The notes below the pieces were generated by a model, which saw only the letters and a program-made list of their open reading frames with translations, searched no databases and was not told the DNA's origin. A stretch of 64,000 bases of DNA from assembly GCF_024741815.1 (NCBI RefSeq), contig NZ_CP102951.1:3858001-3922000 (forward strand), written 5' to 3'. This DNA is from Pseudomonas sp. LS1212 (GTDB lineage: Bacteria > Pseudomonadota > Gammaproteobacteria > Pseudomonadales > Pseudomonadaceae). The position numbers and the translations under genes are program-made. Below are positions 46,591-55,576 of the stretch, in pieces (the first letter of the stretch is position 1; the number at the start of each line of letters is the position of its first letter).

Positions 46591-47877
46591 TCAGCCCTCT
46601 TCCGGCATGCAACCATTCACGAACCAGCGAGGCTGCCCCTTGATCAAATTCAGTTCAAGCTCGGAACGCCCCGATGCTTCACGCACCCGCTGCAACACTC
46701 GCTCGGGCACGGTGTATACCTGATCGTTGTTTGCGCCCCTGAGTACGACTTTCAATCGGTCGCCCACCGGCACGACCACAGCATTGAAGCCGATGTCGCT
46801 GATTCTTGGATATAGAACCGGATGCTGGCCACCCAGACTGATGAAGCGATAGTTTTCCAGCCATTGAAAACGTAACAAATTGTTAATAAAGGGTGGAGAA
46901 TGCTCAATCCCACGATAACGTCGCCACGTAAGTTTCATCGCATCGTCGAGGTTCATCTGACTGGGTCTTACGGTTCTCTCGCGGTGATTGAAACAACCAT
47001 AAGGCGAGGGCACTCTCAGCCAGAGATCGATCGTACCCCGTGAGTCATGAAGCCCTTCATCCAGCACACGGCAACCTGGCTGCTCACTGTTTTCAGGCAA
47101 GTCGCAATTGTAATTTTTCAAGGTTGGCCTCAACCCCAACCCTGCCATCGTTATTCGGGCAAACTGTGTGACCGCCATACCAGCACCTTTCTTGTAAGAG
47201 TCGCCCAAGTCTGAGTGCGCCCCCGGTACTTCTATGGTCACAATCCGCTGCGGAAAGTAAAAAAGTTTCGCCAGCGGATTACTTTCATAGCCTTCATCGG
47301 CGTCGACCACCAGCCCGAAAAACTTGCGAGTCTCGTTCAGGGCTACAAAGTGGTATGCGAACTCCAGATTCGCTGGCAACGACAGATCCAGATAGTTCGC
47401 CAAACCGGTCGCTACCGTATCGAACAACAGCGCGTAGGAACGCACTGTGAGTGTTTCGCCCCGCACATTAACCAAAGGCTTGCTGGCCAACAGATTGAGG
47501 AAATACCGAGACGTCGCCGCCCCCCGACTGAAGCCAATGACAACGACACGAATCTCTCTGACCCCAGCATCCAGTCTGGCAATTTTGGACTCCACATCGG
47601 CCTCGGCGCGACGGGCCGTCAGCCAGGTACTCCAGCCAATCGCAGAATCAAAAGGACATGCCACCCAGGAAGGGCAGCCCGGCCCCCGATAGTAAACCGC
47701 CGACAAAGCATTCACAGGGATCGACGCGTTTTCAGGGCCCTTGCGAACTTCGTCGACGACATCCTGATAAAGCCTGCCAACTACCGTGGCGTTTTCCGAG
47801 TCAGGGGTATTGAAGAGGTCGTTGTTGGTGCCATCAAACGCCACGACCAGTGTGTACACACCCGGTTCGCCATCATT
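46591..47877 (-). pseudogene. Tle1-like phospholipase effector, 5' end cut by IS21
   Basis: About 430 residues of a DUF2235-type hydrolase. The entry strand is VVAFDGTNNDLFN, the nucleophile elbow VVVIGFSRGAATSRYF (GxSxG-like, as in Tle1 phospholipases) and EVPGAHSDLGDSYKKGAGMA supplies the downstream Asp/His region. Tle1 proteins are type VI secretion effectors that cut membrane phospholipids of rivals. The frame continues into the IS21 end as GTG GAA TCC, so the true start is lost; the first native residues are probably VNDGEPGVYTL. No VgrG, adaptor or immunity gene is next to it. Confidence 0.75.
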
Positions 47878-48007
47878 GACTGCGGATTCCACGCCATCCG
47901 GCCACTCATTCCACGCTTATCCGGCCGGGCATTCCACGCACATCCGGCCACCTGTTCCACGGCCATCCGGCCGGGCAGTCGGAGCGCAGCGACGCAGGTT
48001 TGCATTG

Positions 48008-48763
48008 TTAGTCTGAAGTCCCTGTTGCAGTCAATTTCATCGAGCGCCTGCGCATCGATTCACCCTTGAGTTCGATGCGGTAAGCGTTATGCACCAGCCG
48101 GTCGAGGATGGCGTCGGCCAAGGTCGGATCGCCGATCAGTTCATGCCATTTGTCTACCGGCATCTGGCTGGTCACCAGTGTCGAGCGGTGCCCGTAGCGG
48201 TCGTCCAGCAGCTCCAACATGTCGCGCCGTTGCGCAGCGGTAAACGCCGCCACTCCCCAGTCGTCCAGAATGATCAGATCGGTCTTGGCATAACCGGCCA
48301 TCAGTTTGGCGAAGCGACCGTCGCCGTGGGCCAGACCCAGTTCTTCCATCAAGCGCGGCAGGCGCAGATAGCGCACGCTGTAGCCGTCCCGGCAGGCCTT
48401 GTGGGCCAGTGCGCAGGCCAGCCAGGTTTTGCCCACGCCGGTGGGGCCGCCGATGATCAGGTTCAGGCCGTCGCGCAGCCATTGGCCGCTGCCCAGTTGC
48501 AGGATCAGGGACTTGTCCAGCCCACGCGGGCTGCGGTAATCGATGTCTTCCAGGCAGGCGTTGTGGCGCAGTCGGGCGGCTTTGAGGCGAGTGCTCAGGC
48601 GCGCATCTTCACGTTCGGTCAGCTCGCGATCGACCATCAGCCCCAGGCGCTCATCGAAGCTGAGGCTGTTGATGTCGGGCGTTGCGTGTTGCTCGCTCAG
48701 CGCCTTGAGCATGCCGTGCAGGCGCAGGGTTTGTAGCTTGTCCAGGGTGGGATTGGGGAGCAT
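48008..48763 (-). CDS. istB: IS21 helper ATPase IstB
   Basis: A 251-residue AAA+ ATPase that assists IstA. Walker A is GPTGVGKTWLACAL, Walker B DLIILDDWGVA. Length and the ELTEREDARLSTRLKAARLR N-terminal part are typical. It follows istA by 17 bases. Confidence 0.94.
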   Translation of the reverse strand: MLPNPTLDKLQTLRLHGMLKALSEQHATPDINSLSFDERLGLMVDRELTEREDARLSTRLKAARLRHNACLEDIDYRSPRGLDKSLILQLGSGQWLRDGLNLIIGGPTGVGKTWLACALAHKACRDGYSVRYLRLPRLMEELGLAHGDGRFAKLMAGYAKTDLIILDDWGVAAFTAAQRRDMLELLDDRYGHRSTLVTSQMPVDKWHELIGDPTLADAILDRLVHNAYRIELKGESMRRRSMKLTATGTSD

Positions 48764-48780
48764 GGGCGTATTCCTTCAGG

Positions 48781-50310
48781 TCAGTGGTAGTAGCCGGGGC
48801 CGCGCAGGTTGATGTGTTCATCGGGCAACAGCGGCAGGTTCTGCTGGGCCAGCGGTAGCCGCTCCAGCCCTTGGCGCAGGATCGATTCGAGGCTCTTGTA
48901 ACTGCATGCGCCCAGCGCCAGGGCGCGCTGGCAAGCGGCTTCCAGCCGTTCTTCACCGTGCTGTTTGCCCAGGCGCAGGATGCCCAGGCAAGCACGGAAG
49001 CCGTGCTGCGGATGGATTCGGCGCTCGAGGATGTGGGCGATGACACCCGCGGTGTTTGGCCCGGTCTGCTCTGCCCAGCGGATCAGCCGTTGCGGCGTCC
49101 ACTCGGCATGTTCGCGGTGGCTCTTGGGCATGTGCTCGGTTTGGGTGGTGTGGCGACCTTTGTGCGGCGATCGCACATGGCTGGCCACGCGCTGGTTGGC
49201 GTGGAAGCACTCGACGGTCTGTGCGGTCAGGCGCACTTCGAGTTGGTGCTTCACCAGTTGGTACGGTACCGAGTAGTAATGGCCGTCGACTTCGACGTGG
49301 TAGTCGATGTGCGCCCGCACCTTTTTCCATTCGGCGTAGACATAGGGCTGTTCCGGCAGGGGTTGCAGCGCGGGTTGGTCGAGCGCCTCGAAGGCCGAGC
49401 GGCGCGAGCCGGGCAGCTTATTGAAGGGTCGTTGATTCAGTCGCTCCAGCAGCACGCCGATTGCGGTGTTGAGTTCGCCCAGCGAGAAGAACTGGCGGTT
49501 GCGCAAGGCCGCGAGGATCCAGCGTTCGACCACCTGCACGCCGACTTCGACCTTGGCCTTGTCCTTGGGCTTGCGGGCGCGAGCGGGCAACACGGCGACC
49601 CCGTAATGCTCGGCCAGATCGCGATAGCTGGGGTTGATGTCCGGTTCGTAGCGATGCGCTTTGGTGACGCCGCTGCGCAAATTATCCGGCACCAGGATCT
49701 CGGGCGCTCCACCGAGAAACGCGAGGCAGCGGGCGTGCGAGCCCAGCCAATCGGGCAGTTGCTGCGACCAGGTGGCCTCGGCAAAGGTGTAGCTGGAGGC
49801 GCCGAGGACAGCGACGAAGACCTGGGCCTGGCGGATTTCGCCGGTGTGCCGGTCAATGACCGGCACGGTCTGGCCGGCATAGTCGACGAACAGCTTTTCG
49901 CCGGCGCGATGTTCCTGGCGCATGGCCACGTCGACCTTGGCGGCCCAGAGCCGGTAGTGCTCGCAGAACCAACTGTATTGGAAGCCTTGCGGGTGGCTGA
50001 GCCGGTACTCTTGCCAAAGCAGAGCCAGGGTGACGCCGGGGCGGCGCAGTTCGGCGTGAGCCCATGCCCAGTCAGGCATCGGACGCTGCTCACTGGGGAT
50101 GGTCGGCGCAGGCGGAAACAACTGACGTTCCAATTCGGCGTCGGTCAGCGCAGAGGGCCAAGTCAGCCCGCAGGCAGCAAAGCGATTGAGGTAGTCACCG
50201 ATGGTGGCTCGCCCCACTTGCAAGCTGACCGCGATCTGGCGAGCAGATAGACGCACCTCAAACTTGAGGCGCAGAACTTCTCGAATCTTACGCATGGATA
50301 AACGCTCCAC
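48781..50310 (-). CDS. istA: IS21 transposase IstA
   Basis: A 509-residue transposase. The N-terminal helix-turn-helix is RQIAVSLQVGRATIGDYLNR. The DDE core is in LFVDYAGQTVP (first Asp), EILVPDNLRSGV (second Asp) and KAKVEVGVQVVERW (Glu). All catalytic residues are present, so the element may be active. Confidence 0.94.
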   Translation of the reverse strand: MERLSMRKIREVLRLKFEVRLSARQIAVSLQVGRATIGDYLNRFAACGLTWPSALTDAELERQLFPPAPTIPSEQRPMPDWAWAHAELRRPGVTLALLWQEYRLSHPQGFQYSWFCEHYRLWAAKVDVAMRQEHRAGEKLFVDYAGQTVPVIDRHTGEIRQAQVFVAVLGASSYTFAEATWSQQLPDWLGSHARCLAFLGGAPEILVPDNLRSGVTKAHRYEPDINPSYRDLAEHYGVAVLPARARKPKDKAKVEVGVQVVERWILAALRNRQFFSLGELNTAIGVLLERLNQRPFNKLPGSRRSAFEALDQPALQPLPEQPYVYAEWKKVRAHIDYHVEVDGHYYSVPYQLVKHQLEVRLTAQTVECFHANQRVASHVRSPHKGRHTTQTEHMPKSHREHAEWTPQRLIRWAEQTGPNTAGVIAHILERRIHPQHGFRACLGILRLGKQHGEERLEAACQRALALGACSYKSLESILRQGLERLPLAQQNLPLLPDEHINLRGPGYYH

Positions 50311-50523
50311 GACGACCTCTCTGCTTCGAAAAAAGAGGTCGATGGTAGTGAATTAATCCTGCGTGGCTGCCTGCCTGAAGGGTGGCCGGATGGCTGTGGA
50401 ATCAGTGGCCGGATGCGCGTGGAATGGGTGGCCGGATCATCGTGGAATAGGTGGCCGGATGGCCGCGGAATCCGCAGTCTCGCCCAATGGTCATGTCCGC
50501 GCCACTCCATTTGGGGGTGCGGA

Positions 50524-51033
50524 ATGAGCGAGTACATCGTTCCTCTTCGCAATGTGATGCTACTTCAGCGCGCCCTGGAGAAAGGGGGCGCAACCAGTTG
50601 CCCAGTACAGCGCCCCGAAGTGACCATCAACGCCGAAGTCATGGTCGAGACCGACGCCAAAACTCATCGGGTGACGGTGACGTTTGGCCCACAGAGAGGC
50701 TCCCTCACCCTTCAGCGCGATGACACCGCCAAGTACCAGCTCCTGCGGGACTTCATTCAGGATCTAGCCAATGGCCGTACTGAATCCGGGTGCCAGTCCG
50801 AGAAAGCCATTGCCATGCTGGAAGCACTGGACCGCTTGAATGAAGTCATCGGCGCCGACCAGATCGCCTACATCACGCCCACAACCGACCCCATCCACCC
50901 ATTCGGAGCAGTTGTGACCAACGACCAGGGCGAAATCTGTGCTGCCGCCATAGGCACCTGTAAGGACCACCTCGCGGCAGCGGTCCGCACCAAGCTCCGG
51001 CCCAACGAAGAGGGGAGCGGGGAGCATCCATGA
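50524..51033 (+). CDS. Phage-type early protein, unknown function
   Basis: A 169-residue protein starting MSEYIVPLRNVMLLQRALEK. I do not recognise a family. It has no signal or membrane part. It begins an operon of short genes that overlap by ATGA or touch, a style usual for early prophage genes. The start codon follows GGGGGTG (50511-50517). Confidence 0.6.
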   Translation: MSEYIVPLRNVMLLQRALEKGGATSCPVQRPEVTINAEVMVETDAKTHRVTVTFGPQRGSLTLQRDDTAKYQLLRDFIQDLANGRTESGCQSEKAIAMLEALDRLNEVIGADQIAYITPTTDPIHPFGAVVTNDQGEICAAAIGTCKDHLAAAVRTKLRPNEEGSGEHP

Positions 51034-51269
51034 CCGACATATTGGCCCAGCTACGTAAGGAGTTCCCCTCCCCCTGCCCGACGTTGACTGCTGTGCGAGA
51101 GCACTACTTTCCGCACATCAAGACGGACCGCCGACTGCGCGAACTGATCAAAGCAGAACGGATCAAGCTCAAGCTCAGTAAGCCGCACAACTCGGCACGA
51201 GCCAAACCAGTGGTGTACCTGCACGACCTCGCTGACTTTCTTGATAGCCAAGCGAAGCAATCGGCTTAA
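51030..51269 (+). CDS. PrtN-like pyocin activator family protein
   Basis: A 79-residue protein with the layout of the pyocin activator PrtN family: TLTAVREHYFPHIKTDRRLR, then LIKAERIKLKLSKPH and VVYLHDLADFLDSQ. PrtN activates pyocin genes in P. aeruginosa by binding P-boxes; short relatives occur in many prophages. It overlaps the previous gene by 4 bases. A second family member (split by IS66) ends the same operon. Confidence 0.65.
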   Translation: MTDILAQLRKEFPSPCPTLTAVREHYFPHIKTDRRLRELIKAERIKLKLSKPHNSARAKPVVYLHDLADFLDSQAKQSA

Positions 51270-51365
51270 AAACGGCGGTCCCGGCCTGTTGGGATACTTT
51301 GCTCGGCATCACACCTTCACCACGACTTCACGGCTTGGTGCCGGGCGACATCTGGAGCACAACAC

Positions 51366-51866
51366 ATGCAACAGCAACACTACATCCTAGCCCTGGGCGC
51401 TTTGTGGATATTCACCCTGGCTTTTCTCCCCTTCCTATTCGCTAAGGCCCGACGACGCGCCTACGAAGCCGGGCACACCGCCGGTCTCGACAAGATCCAA
51501 GCCGAGTACAGCCTCCGCATCAAAAACCTCACGAGCGATTTGGACAACCTTGCTCTGGAGCGTGCCGCCGACCAGAAGAAATTTGCACAGATCACCAGCG
51601 CACGGCTGCAGCAAATCACAGAATTGGAAGCCCGGATCATGTCTTACACCGGGCTTGCGGTAAGCAAAATCGACTATGAACAACTGACCAAAGCAGCAGA
51701 GACCCTGCGGTTAGCACAGCGCACCTGGGAAACGGCAAAAGGGACCGAACCCTTGTGCGTACGAGCCCACAACGAATGCCGCAGCCTCCAGAGCCTTGCC
51801 AAGCGTATTCACGACCAACTGCGCAACACCCCTACCAGCTCCACCAAGGCAGGAGAAACCGCATGA
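51366..51866 (+). CDS. Membrane-anchored coiled-coil phage protein
   Basis: A 166-residue protein. One N-terminal helix (about 6-25, YILALGALWIFTLAFLPFLF) with a following RRR stop signal anchors it; the region from 45 to 105 is a coiled coil (IKNLTSDLDNLALERAADQK). Proteins of this shape are common in the early region of Pseudomonas prophages; function unknown. It overlaps the next gene by 4 bases. Confidence 0.55.
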   Translation: MQQQHYILALGALWIFTLAFLPFLFAKARRRAYEAGHTAGLDKIQAEYSLRIKNLTSDLDNLALERAADQKKFAQITSARLQQITELEARIMSYTGLAVSKIDYEQLTKAAETLRLAQRTWETAKGTEPLCVRAHNECRSLQSLAKRIHDQLRNTPTSSTKAGETA

Positions 51867-52129
51867 GCACTTCTGCCAACCACACCCTATCCAAGAGCGT
51901 TCTGGTGCACGGCCCGCAGGGGTGCGGCAAGTCAACTCACGCCCACACCATCGCAAAGGCGCTTGGCTTGCGCAACATTCTGGATGACTGGCAACCAGGG
52001 GCAGCCGTCCCCCTGCTGGATACCCTGGTGTTGACCAATGCCAACAACCCGCTTTGGCACTTCAAGGGCCGGCGCATGACCTACGCCGAGGCCATGCAGA
52101 TCGCTCACGAGCGGGGGACCGTCGCATGA
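51863..52129 (+). CDS. Small P-loop protein
   Basis: An 88-residue protein with a Walker A motif in LVHGPQGCGKSTHAHTIAKA and the later pieces TLVLTNANNPLW and RRMTYAEAMQIA. It is too short for a full ATPase and has no clear Walker B, though DTLVLTN may be a trimmed one. ATGA overlaps join it to both neighbours. Confidence 0.6.
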   Translation: MSTSANHTLSKSVLVHGPQGCGKSTHAHTIAKALGLRNILDDWQPGAAVPLLDTLVLTNANNPLWHFKGRRMTYAEAMQIAHERGTVA

Positions 52130-52767
52130 CACTTCGCACACACATATTCAAGCAACCATGTGCGGCATGTAACAGAACCGATTGCCCTGGCTGGCAGGAA
52201 GGTGATCCAGTTCATGAGCACCGTGGTAAAGGAAAATGGACCCTCGGCTGCCATTGTCCCGAATGCAGCCGGGCGCGTGATGAGTCTGGTGGTTTCTTCG
52301 GCGCGCTGGCAGATCCACATAAACCCCACTGCCCGACGACACTTCAATGCGACACTCTTCGCGCCCACCTGGCCGAGCTGGACGCTGACTCCGTAAGCTG
52401 GCTTTGTGGCGAATGCGGCAGCAATGTCCAAGTGCGCAAACCTGGCCACCCCGCTTGGCAAGGCGCACTACCATCCTTCATGCCTGCCGCTGCAGGCCGA
52501 GACGTGCTGGCCGAGCGACGCCGGCAGATCAGGGACAAGGGCTGGACAGCGGATCATGACGATGGGCATGCCGATGGCAAACTTGCCGCTGCGGCCGCCT
52601 CTTACGCCCTGCGAGCTGCAGGGGCAAGACACGGCGATGTATCCGACTTTTGGCCATGGCGCTGCAGCCAACTGAAGCAGAGCGATCCGCGCCGCATGCT
52701 GGTTAAGGCTGGGGCACTTATCCTGGCGGAGATTGAGCGCCTGGATCGCTCCAAGGAGCAACACTAA
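52126..52767 (+). CDS. Phage protein with Cys motifs and a C-terminal helical domain
   Basis: A 213-residue protein. The first half has CAACNRTDCPGW and CHCPECSRA plus CGECGS, likely metal sites. The second half, AERRRQIRDKGWTADHDDGH and ADGKLAAAAASYAL through MLVKAGALILAEIERLDR, is a module I know from many phages. It resembles all-alpha NTP-pyrophosphatase-like proteins. Two modules appear fused here. Start ATG overlaps the previous stop. Confidence 0.6.
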   Translation: MTLRTHIFKQPCAACNRTDCPGWQEGDPVHEHRGKGKWTLGCHCPECSRARDESGGFFGALADPHKPHCPTTLQCDTLRAHLAELDADSVSWLCGECGSNVQVRKPGHPAWQGALPSFMPAAAGRDVLAERRRQIRDKGWTADHDDGHADGKLAAAAASYALRAAGARHGDVSDFWPWRCSQLKQSDPRRMLVKAGALILAEIERLDRSKEQH

Positions 52768-53288
52768 TGGCCATGACTGCAAATCGTCACCAGCAGATGC
52801 TGGACAGCCAGTCTGCGTTGGCTCAGAAGATTTTCCTGACGGTACCAATCCAGGAGCACTGGCACACTTCGAGCATTTACGGCTCTCTGCGAAATGCAGG
52901 CACGGCAGCAGACACCCGCGCAGTACGCAGATGCCTGGTTGAACTCAAAGACGCCGGCCTGATCCGCGAGCCAGTGAGCGGCCACTTCCAGCGCGTAACA
53001 CCAAAGACCACATTGAGAAGAACGAAGGAACAGGACATGCCGAAGGAAGCACTGACAGTCGTACCTGGCACAAAGAAGATTGAACCTGGTGCACTTGACG
53101 TGCTGGCCAGCCTGTCTGGTGAAGTGATCTCGCTGGTAGAGGATATCAGCCAACGCATGAGGAAGTTGGCCATCCGCATCGAGGAGGTTGCACTTTCCGT
53201 TGAGGCTGAGCGCGAAGGGAATGCTGAGCGACTTGAAAATTTCAAACAGCTCCAGTCACTCCTGAAGAGCCTACAGGGAGAACACTAA
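52767..53288 (+). CDS. Winged-helix-like phage protein with coiled coil
   Basis: A 173-residue protein. Residues 25-75 (HTSSIYGSLRNAGTAADTRA, VRRCLVELKDAGLI) read as a winged helix, and the C-terminal 60 residues form a helix suited to a coiled coil. It could be a DNA-binding regulator of the cassette. It starts on the last base of the previous stop (TAATG) and ends in the same way. Confidence 0.5.
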   Translation: MAMTANRHQQMLDSQSALAQKIFLTVPIQEHWHTSSIYGSLRNAGTAADTRAVRRCLVELKDAGLIREPVSGHFQRVTPKTTLRRTKEQDMPKEALTVVPGTKKIEPGALDVLASLSGEVISLVEDISQRMRKLAIRIEEVALSVEAEREGNAERLENFKQLQSLLKSLQGEH

Positions 53289-53470
53289 TGAAAGCGCTAT
53301 ATAAGAAAACGGCTGAAGCCCTACAGACGATGCAAGCAGCTCAAGCCGCGGCAATCGCCGCCGTAGAGCTTGAATACCTCATTGACAGCAAGCTAGAGGT
53401 GAAACTCGGCGGCCACATTATGGACGTCCCAGCTACCAGCCACCACGGCGCTTACCGGTACTGCCCATGA
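53288..53470 (+). CDS. Small phage-type protein, unknown
   Basis: A 60-residue, Ala-rich helical protein starting MKALYKKTAEALQTMQAAQA. Not recognised. It is joined to both neighbours by TAATG and ATGA overlaps, which is the main support for it being a gene. Confidence 0.45.
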   Translation: MKALYKKTAEALQTMQAAQAAAIAAVELEYLIDSKLEVKLGGHIMDVPATSHHGAYRYCP

Positions 53471-53653
53471 ATACCGCCTTCATCCTGTTGGCTCAATACG
53501 ATGGCCGGGCAATCATCCCTCTGGATCAGATCTGCAAAGATTACTTCACGCACCTGACGCCCGAGATGTGTAACCGCTCCATGAACTACACATTCAAAGC
53601 GTTCCCCTGACGCCGGATGCTGTGCTCCCGTTTTTCTCTGGAGCCCGCCCGCC

Positions 53654-54013
53654 ATGATGCGACCCGACGCCAAAGTCGAAAAAGTCTATCTCTACCCCAA
53701 ACCCGTGGACTTTCGAAAATCCATTGATGGCCTCGCCGCGCTGGTCGAGCTGGATATAAAAGTGGCGGTGTTCGATCCGGTGCTGTTTGTCTTCCTCAAC
53801 AAATCCCGGAACCGCGTGAAGATCTTGTACTGGGAGCGCAACGGCTTCTGCCTTTGGCTCAAGCGGCTGGAGTCCGAGCGCTTTAAAGCATCACCCGATG
53901 TCAGCGATGAGGCGATTGTGCTGACGGTTCAGGAACTCAACTGGTTACTCGACGGTTTTGATCTTTGGCGTAACCGTCCTCATCAGGTTTTGACCCCGCG
54001 CTACGTCGCTTGA
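53654..54013 (+). CDS. tnpB: IS66 accessory protein TnpB
   Basis: A 119-residue IS66 Orf2 protein. VYLYPKPVDFRKSIDGLAAL and RVKILYWERNGFCLWLKRLE are the standard family signatures. It precedes tnpC by 18 bases. Confidence 0.93.
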   Translation: MMRPDAKVEKVYLYPKPVDFRKSIDGLAALVELDIKVAVFDPVLFVFLNKSRNRVKILYWERNGFCLWLKRLESERFKASPDVSDEAIVLTVQELNWLLDGFDLWRNRPHQVLTPRYVA

Positions 54014-54031
54014 CCCGGTATAATCCGGGCC

Positions 54032-55576
54032 ATGATTTCCCTACCCGACGACCTTCCTGATGATCCTGTTTTGCTCAAGCAACTGCTGCTTGAGGCACTC
54101 AGCCGCCAGGAAGAAGTGGCCCAGGCTTATCAGACTCACATCGTCGACCTGAAGGAACAGATCAAGTTGCTGCGCGACCGCTTGTTCGGGCGCAAATCCG
54201 AACAGACCGTTGAGCCCAACACGCCGCAACTGGCGCTGTTCAACGAGCCGGAAAGCGAGCCGATGCCGCTCGTTGATGACCCTGACGAAGAAGCCGTTTC
54301 GCCGACGCCGCGCCGTGGCAAACGCAAGCCGTTGTCGGCTGATCTGCCGCGTATCGAAGTTATTCATGAACTGCCCGAACACGAACTGACCTGTGCCTGC
54401 GGTTGCCGCAAGCATGTGATCAGCGAAGACACCAGCGAACAGCTGGATATCGTGCCGATGCAGATCCGGGTCATCAAACATATCCGCAAGGTCTACGGTT
54501 GCCGTGGTTGCGAAACCGCACCGGTCACCGCCGACAAACCCGCTCAGTTGATCGAGAAGAGCATGGCCAGCCCGAGCGTGCTGGCCATGCTGCTGACCAC
54601 CAAGTATGTCGACGGCTTGCCGCTGCATCGGTTTGAAACGGTGCTTAGCCGGCATGGCATTGATATCCCGCGCCAGACCCTGGCGCGCTGGGTGATCCAG
54701 TGCAGCGAACACTTCCAGCCGTTGCTGAACTTGATGCGCGACCGATTACTGGAAAGTCCGGTGATCCACTGCGATGAAACCCGCGTCCAGGTGTTGAAAG
54801 AGCCGGATCGAGATCCGACCAGCCAATCCTGGATGTGGGTACAAGCCAGCGGCCCGCCCGATCGAAAAGTGGTGTTGTTTGATTACACCTCCAGCCGTGC
54901 GCAGGACGTGCCGTTGCGTCTGCTGGAAAGTTATCGCGGCTATGTCATGACCGATGATTACGCCGGCTATAACGCCTTGGCGTTGCAACCGGGCGTCGAA
55001 CGGTTGGCGTGCATGGCGCATGCGCGACGCAAGTTTGTGGACGCGCAAAAAGTGCAGCCCAAGGGCAAGACGGGACGTGCGGATATCGCACTGGCAATGA
55101 TCAACAAACTGTACGGCATTGAGCGTGAACTTAAGGACGTCAGTGACGAACAGCGGTTTATCAGTCGCCAGGAAAAGAGCCTGCCGATCCTCGCCCAACT
55201 GAAAAGCTGGCTGGATAAAACCCATCCGCAGGTCACCGCACAAAGTGCGCTGGGCAAGGCCGTGCATTATCTGGCAAACAACTGGAGCCGACTGGAGCGC
55301 TATGTCGAGGCCGGTTATTTACCCATCGACAACAATGCGGCCGAAAGAGCAATCAAGCCGTTTGTCATCGGCCGCAAGGCTTGGCTGTTCAGCGATACGC
55401 CCAAGGGGGCCACGGCCAGTGCGCAGATCTATAGCCTGGTCGAAACCGCCAAGATCAACGGCCAGGAACCCTATACGTGGCTACGCCACGTACTGGAGCG
55501 GTTGCCGCATGCTTCGTCGGTCGAAGACTATGAAGCCTTGCTGCCGTGGAGTTGCTCGCCAGAGATGCCACGGTAA
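54032..55576 (+). CDS. tnpC: IS66 transposase TnpC
   Basis: A 514-residue transposase. An N-terminal coiled coil (LKEQIKLLRDRLFGRKSEQ) is followed by a zinc site (CACGCRKHVISED, CRGCE) and the DDE domain: HCDETRVQVL, MTDDYAGYNAL and NNAAERAIKPFVIGRK. All catalytic acids are there. Confidence 0.94.
   Translation: MISLPDDLPDDPVLLKQLLLEALSRQEEVAQAYQTHIVDLKEQIKLLRDRLFGRKSEQTVEPNTPQLALFNEPESEPMPLVDDPDEEAVSPTPRRGKRKPLSADLPRIEVIHELPEHELTCACGCRKHVISEDTSEQLDIVPMQIRVIKHIRKVYGCRGCETAPVTADKPAQLIEKSMASPSVLAMLLTTKYVDGLPLHRFETVLSRHGIDIPRQTLARWVIQCSEHFQPLLNLMRDRLLESPVIHCDETRVQVLKEPDRDPTSQSWMWVQASGPPDRKVVLFDYTSSRAQDVPLRLLESYRGYVMTDDYAGYNALALQPGVERLACMAHARRKFVDAQKVQPKGKTGRADIALAMINKLYGIERELKDVSDEQRFISRQEKSLPILAQLKSWLDKTHPQVTAQSALGKAVHYLANNWSRLERYVEAGYLPIDNNAAERAIKPFVIGRKAWLFSDTPKGATASAQIYSLVETAKINGQEPYTWLRHVLERLPHASSVEDYEALLPWSCSPEMPR

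Larger units (their letters stand above)
47881..50476 (-). mobile_element. IS21-family insertion sequence
   Basis: A 2.6-kb element with istA and istB on the minus strand. The ends are TGCGGATTCC at 47881 and its mirror GGAATCCGCA ending at 50476; the inverted match extends to 13 bases if GAC/GTC of the flanks is counted. Inside each end are several copies of a GGCCGGAT-type motif spaced about 25 bases apart (47890-47975 and 50384-50465), which are the multiple transposase-binding repeats of this family. No target duplication is seen between the flanks, so the flanks may have changed since insertion. Confidence 0.9.

Noticed and set aside
46284..46616. 110-codon minus-strand frame after the Tle-like gene as an immunity protein
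   Set aside because: It overlaps the end of the Tle frame, has no signal peptide or lipobox and no plausible start; immunity proteins of Tle effectors are usually periplasmic or lipoproteins.
48871..50250. 459-codon frame opposite istA
   Set aside because: Shadow of the transposase; no ribosome site and no family match.
47890..50465. Clustered short repeats that might be taken for a CRISPR array
   Set aside because: The repeats are only at the two ends of IS21, are degenerate, and have no regular unique spacers; they are transposase-binding repeats.
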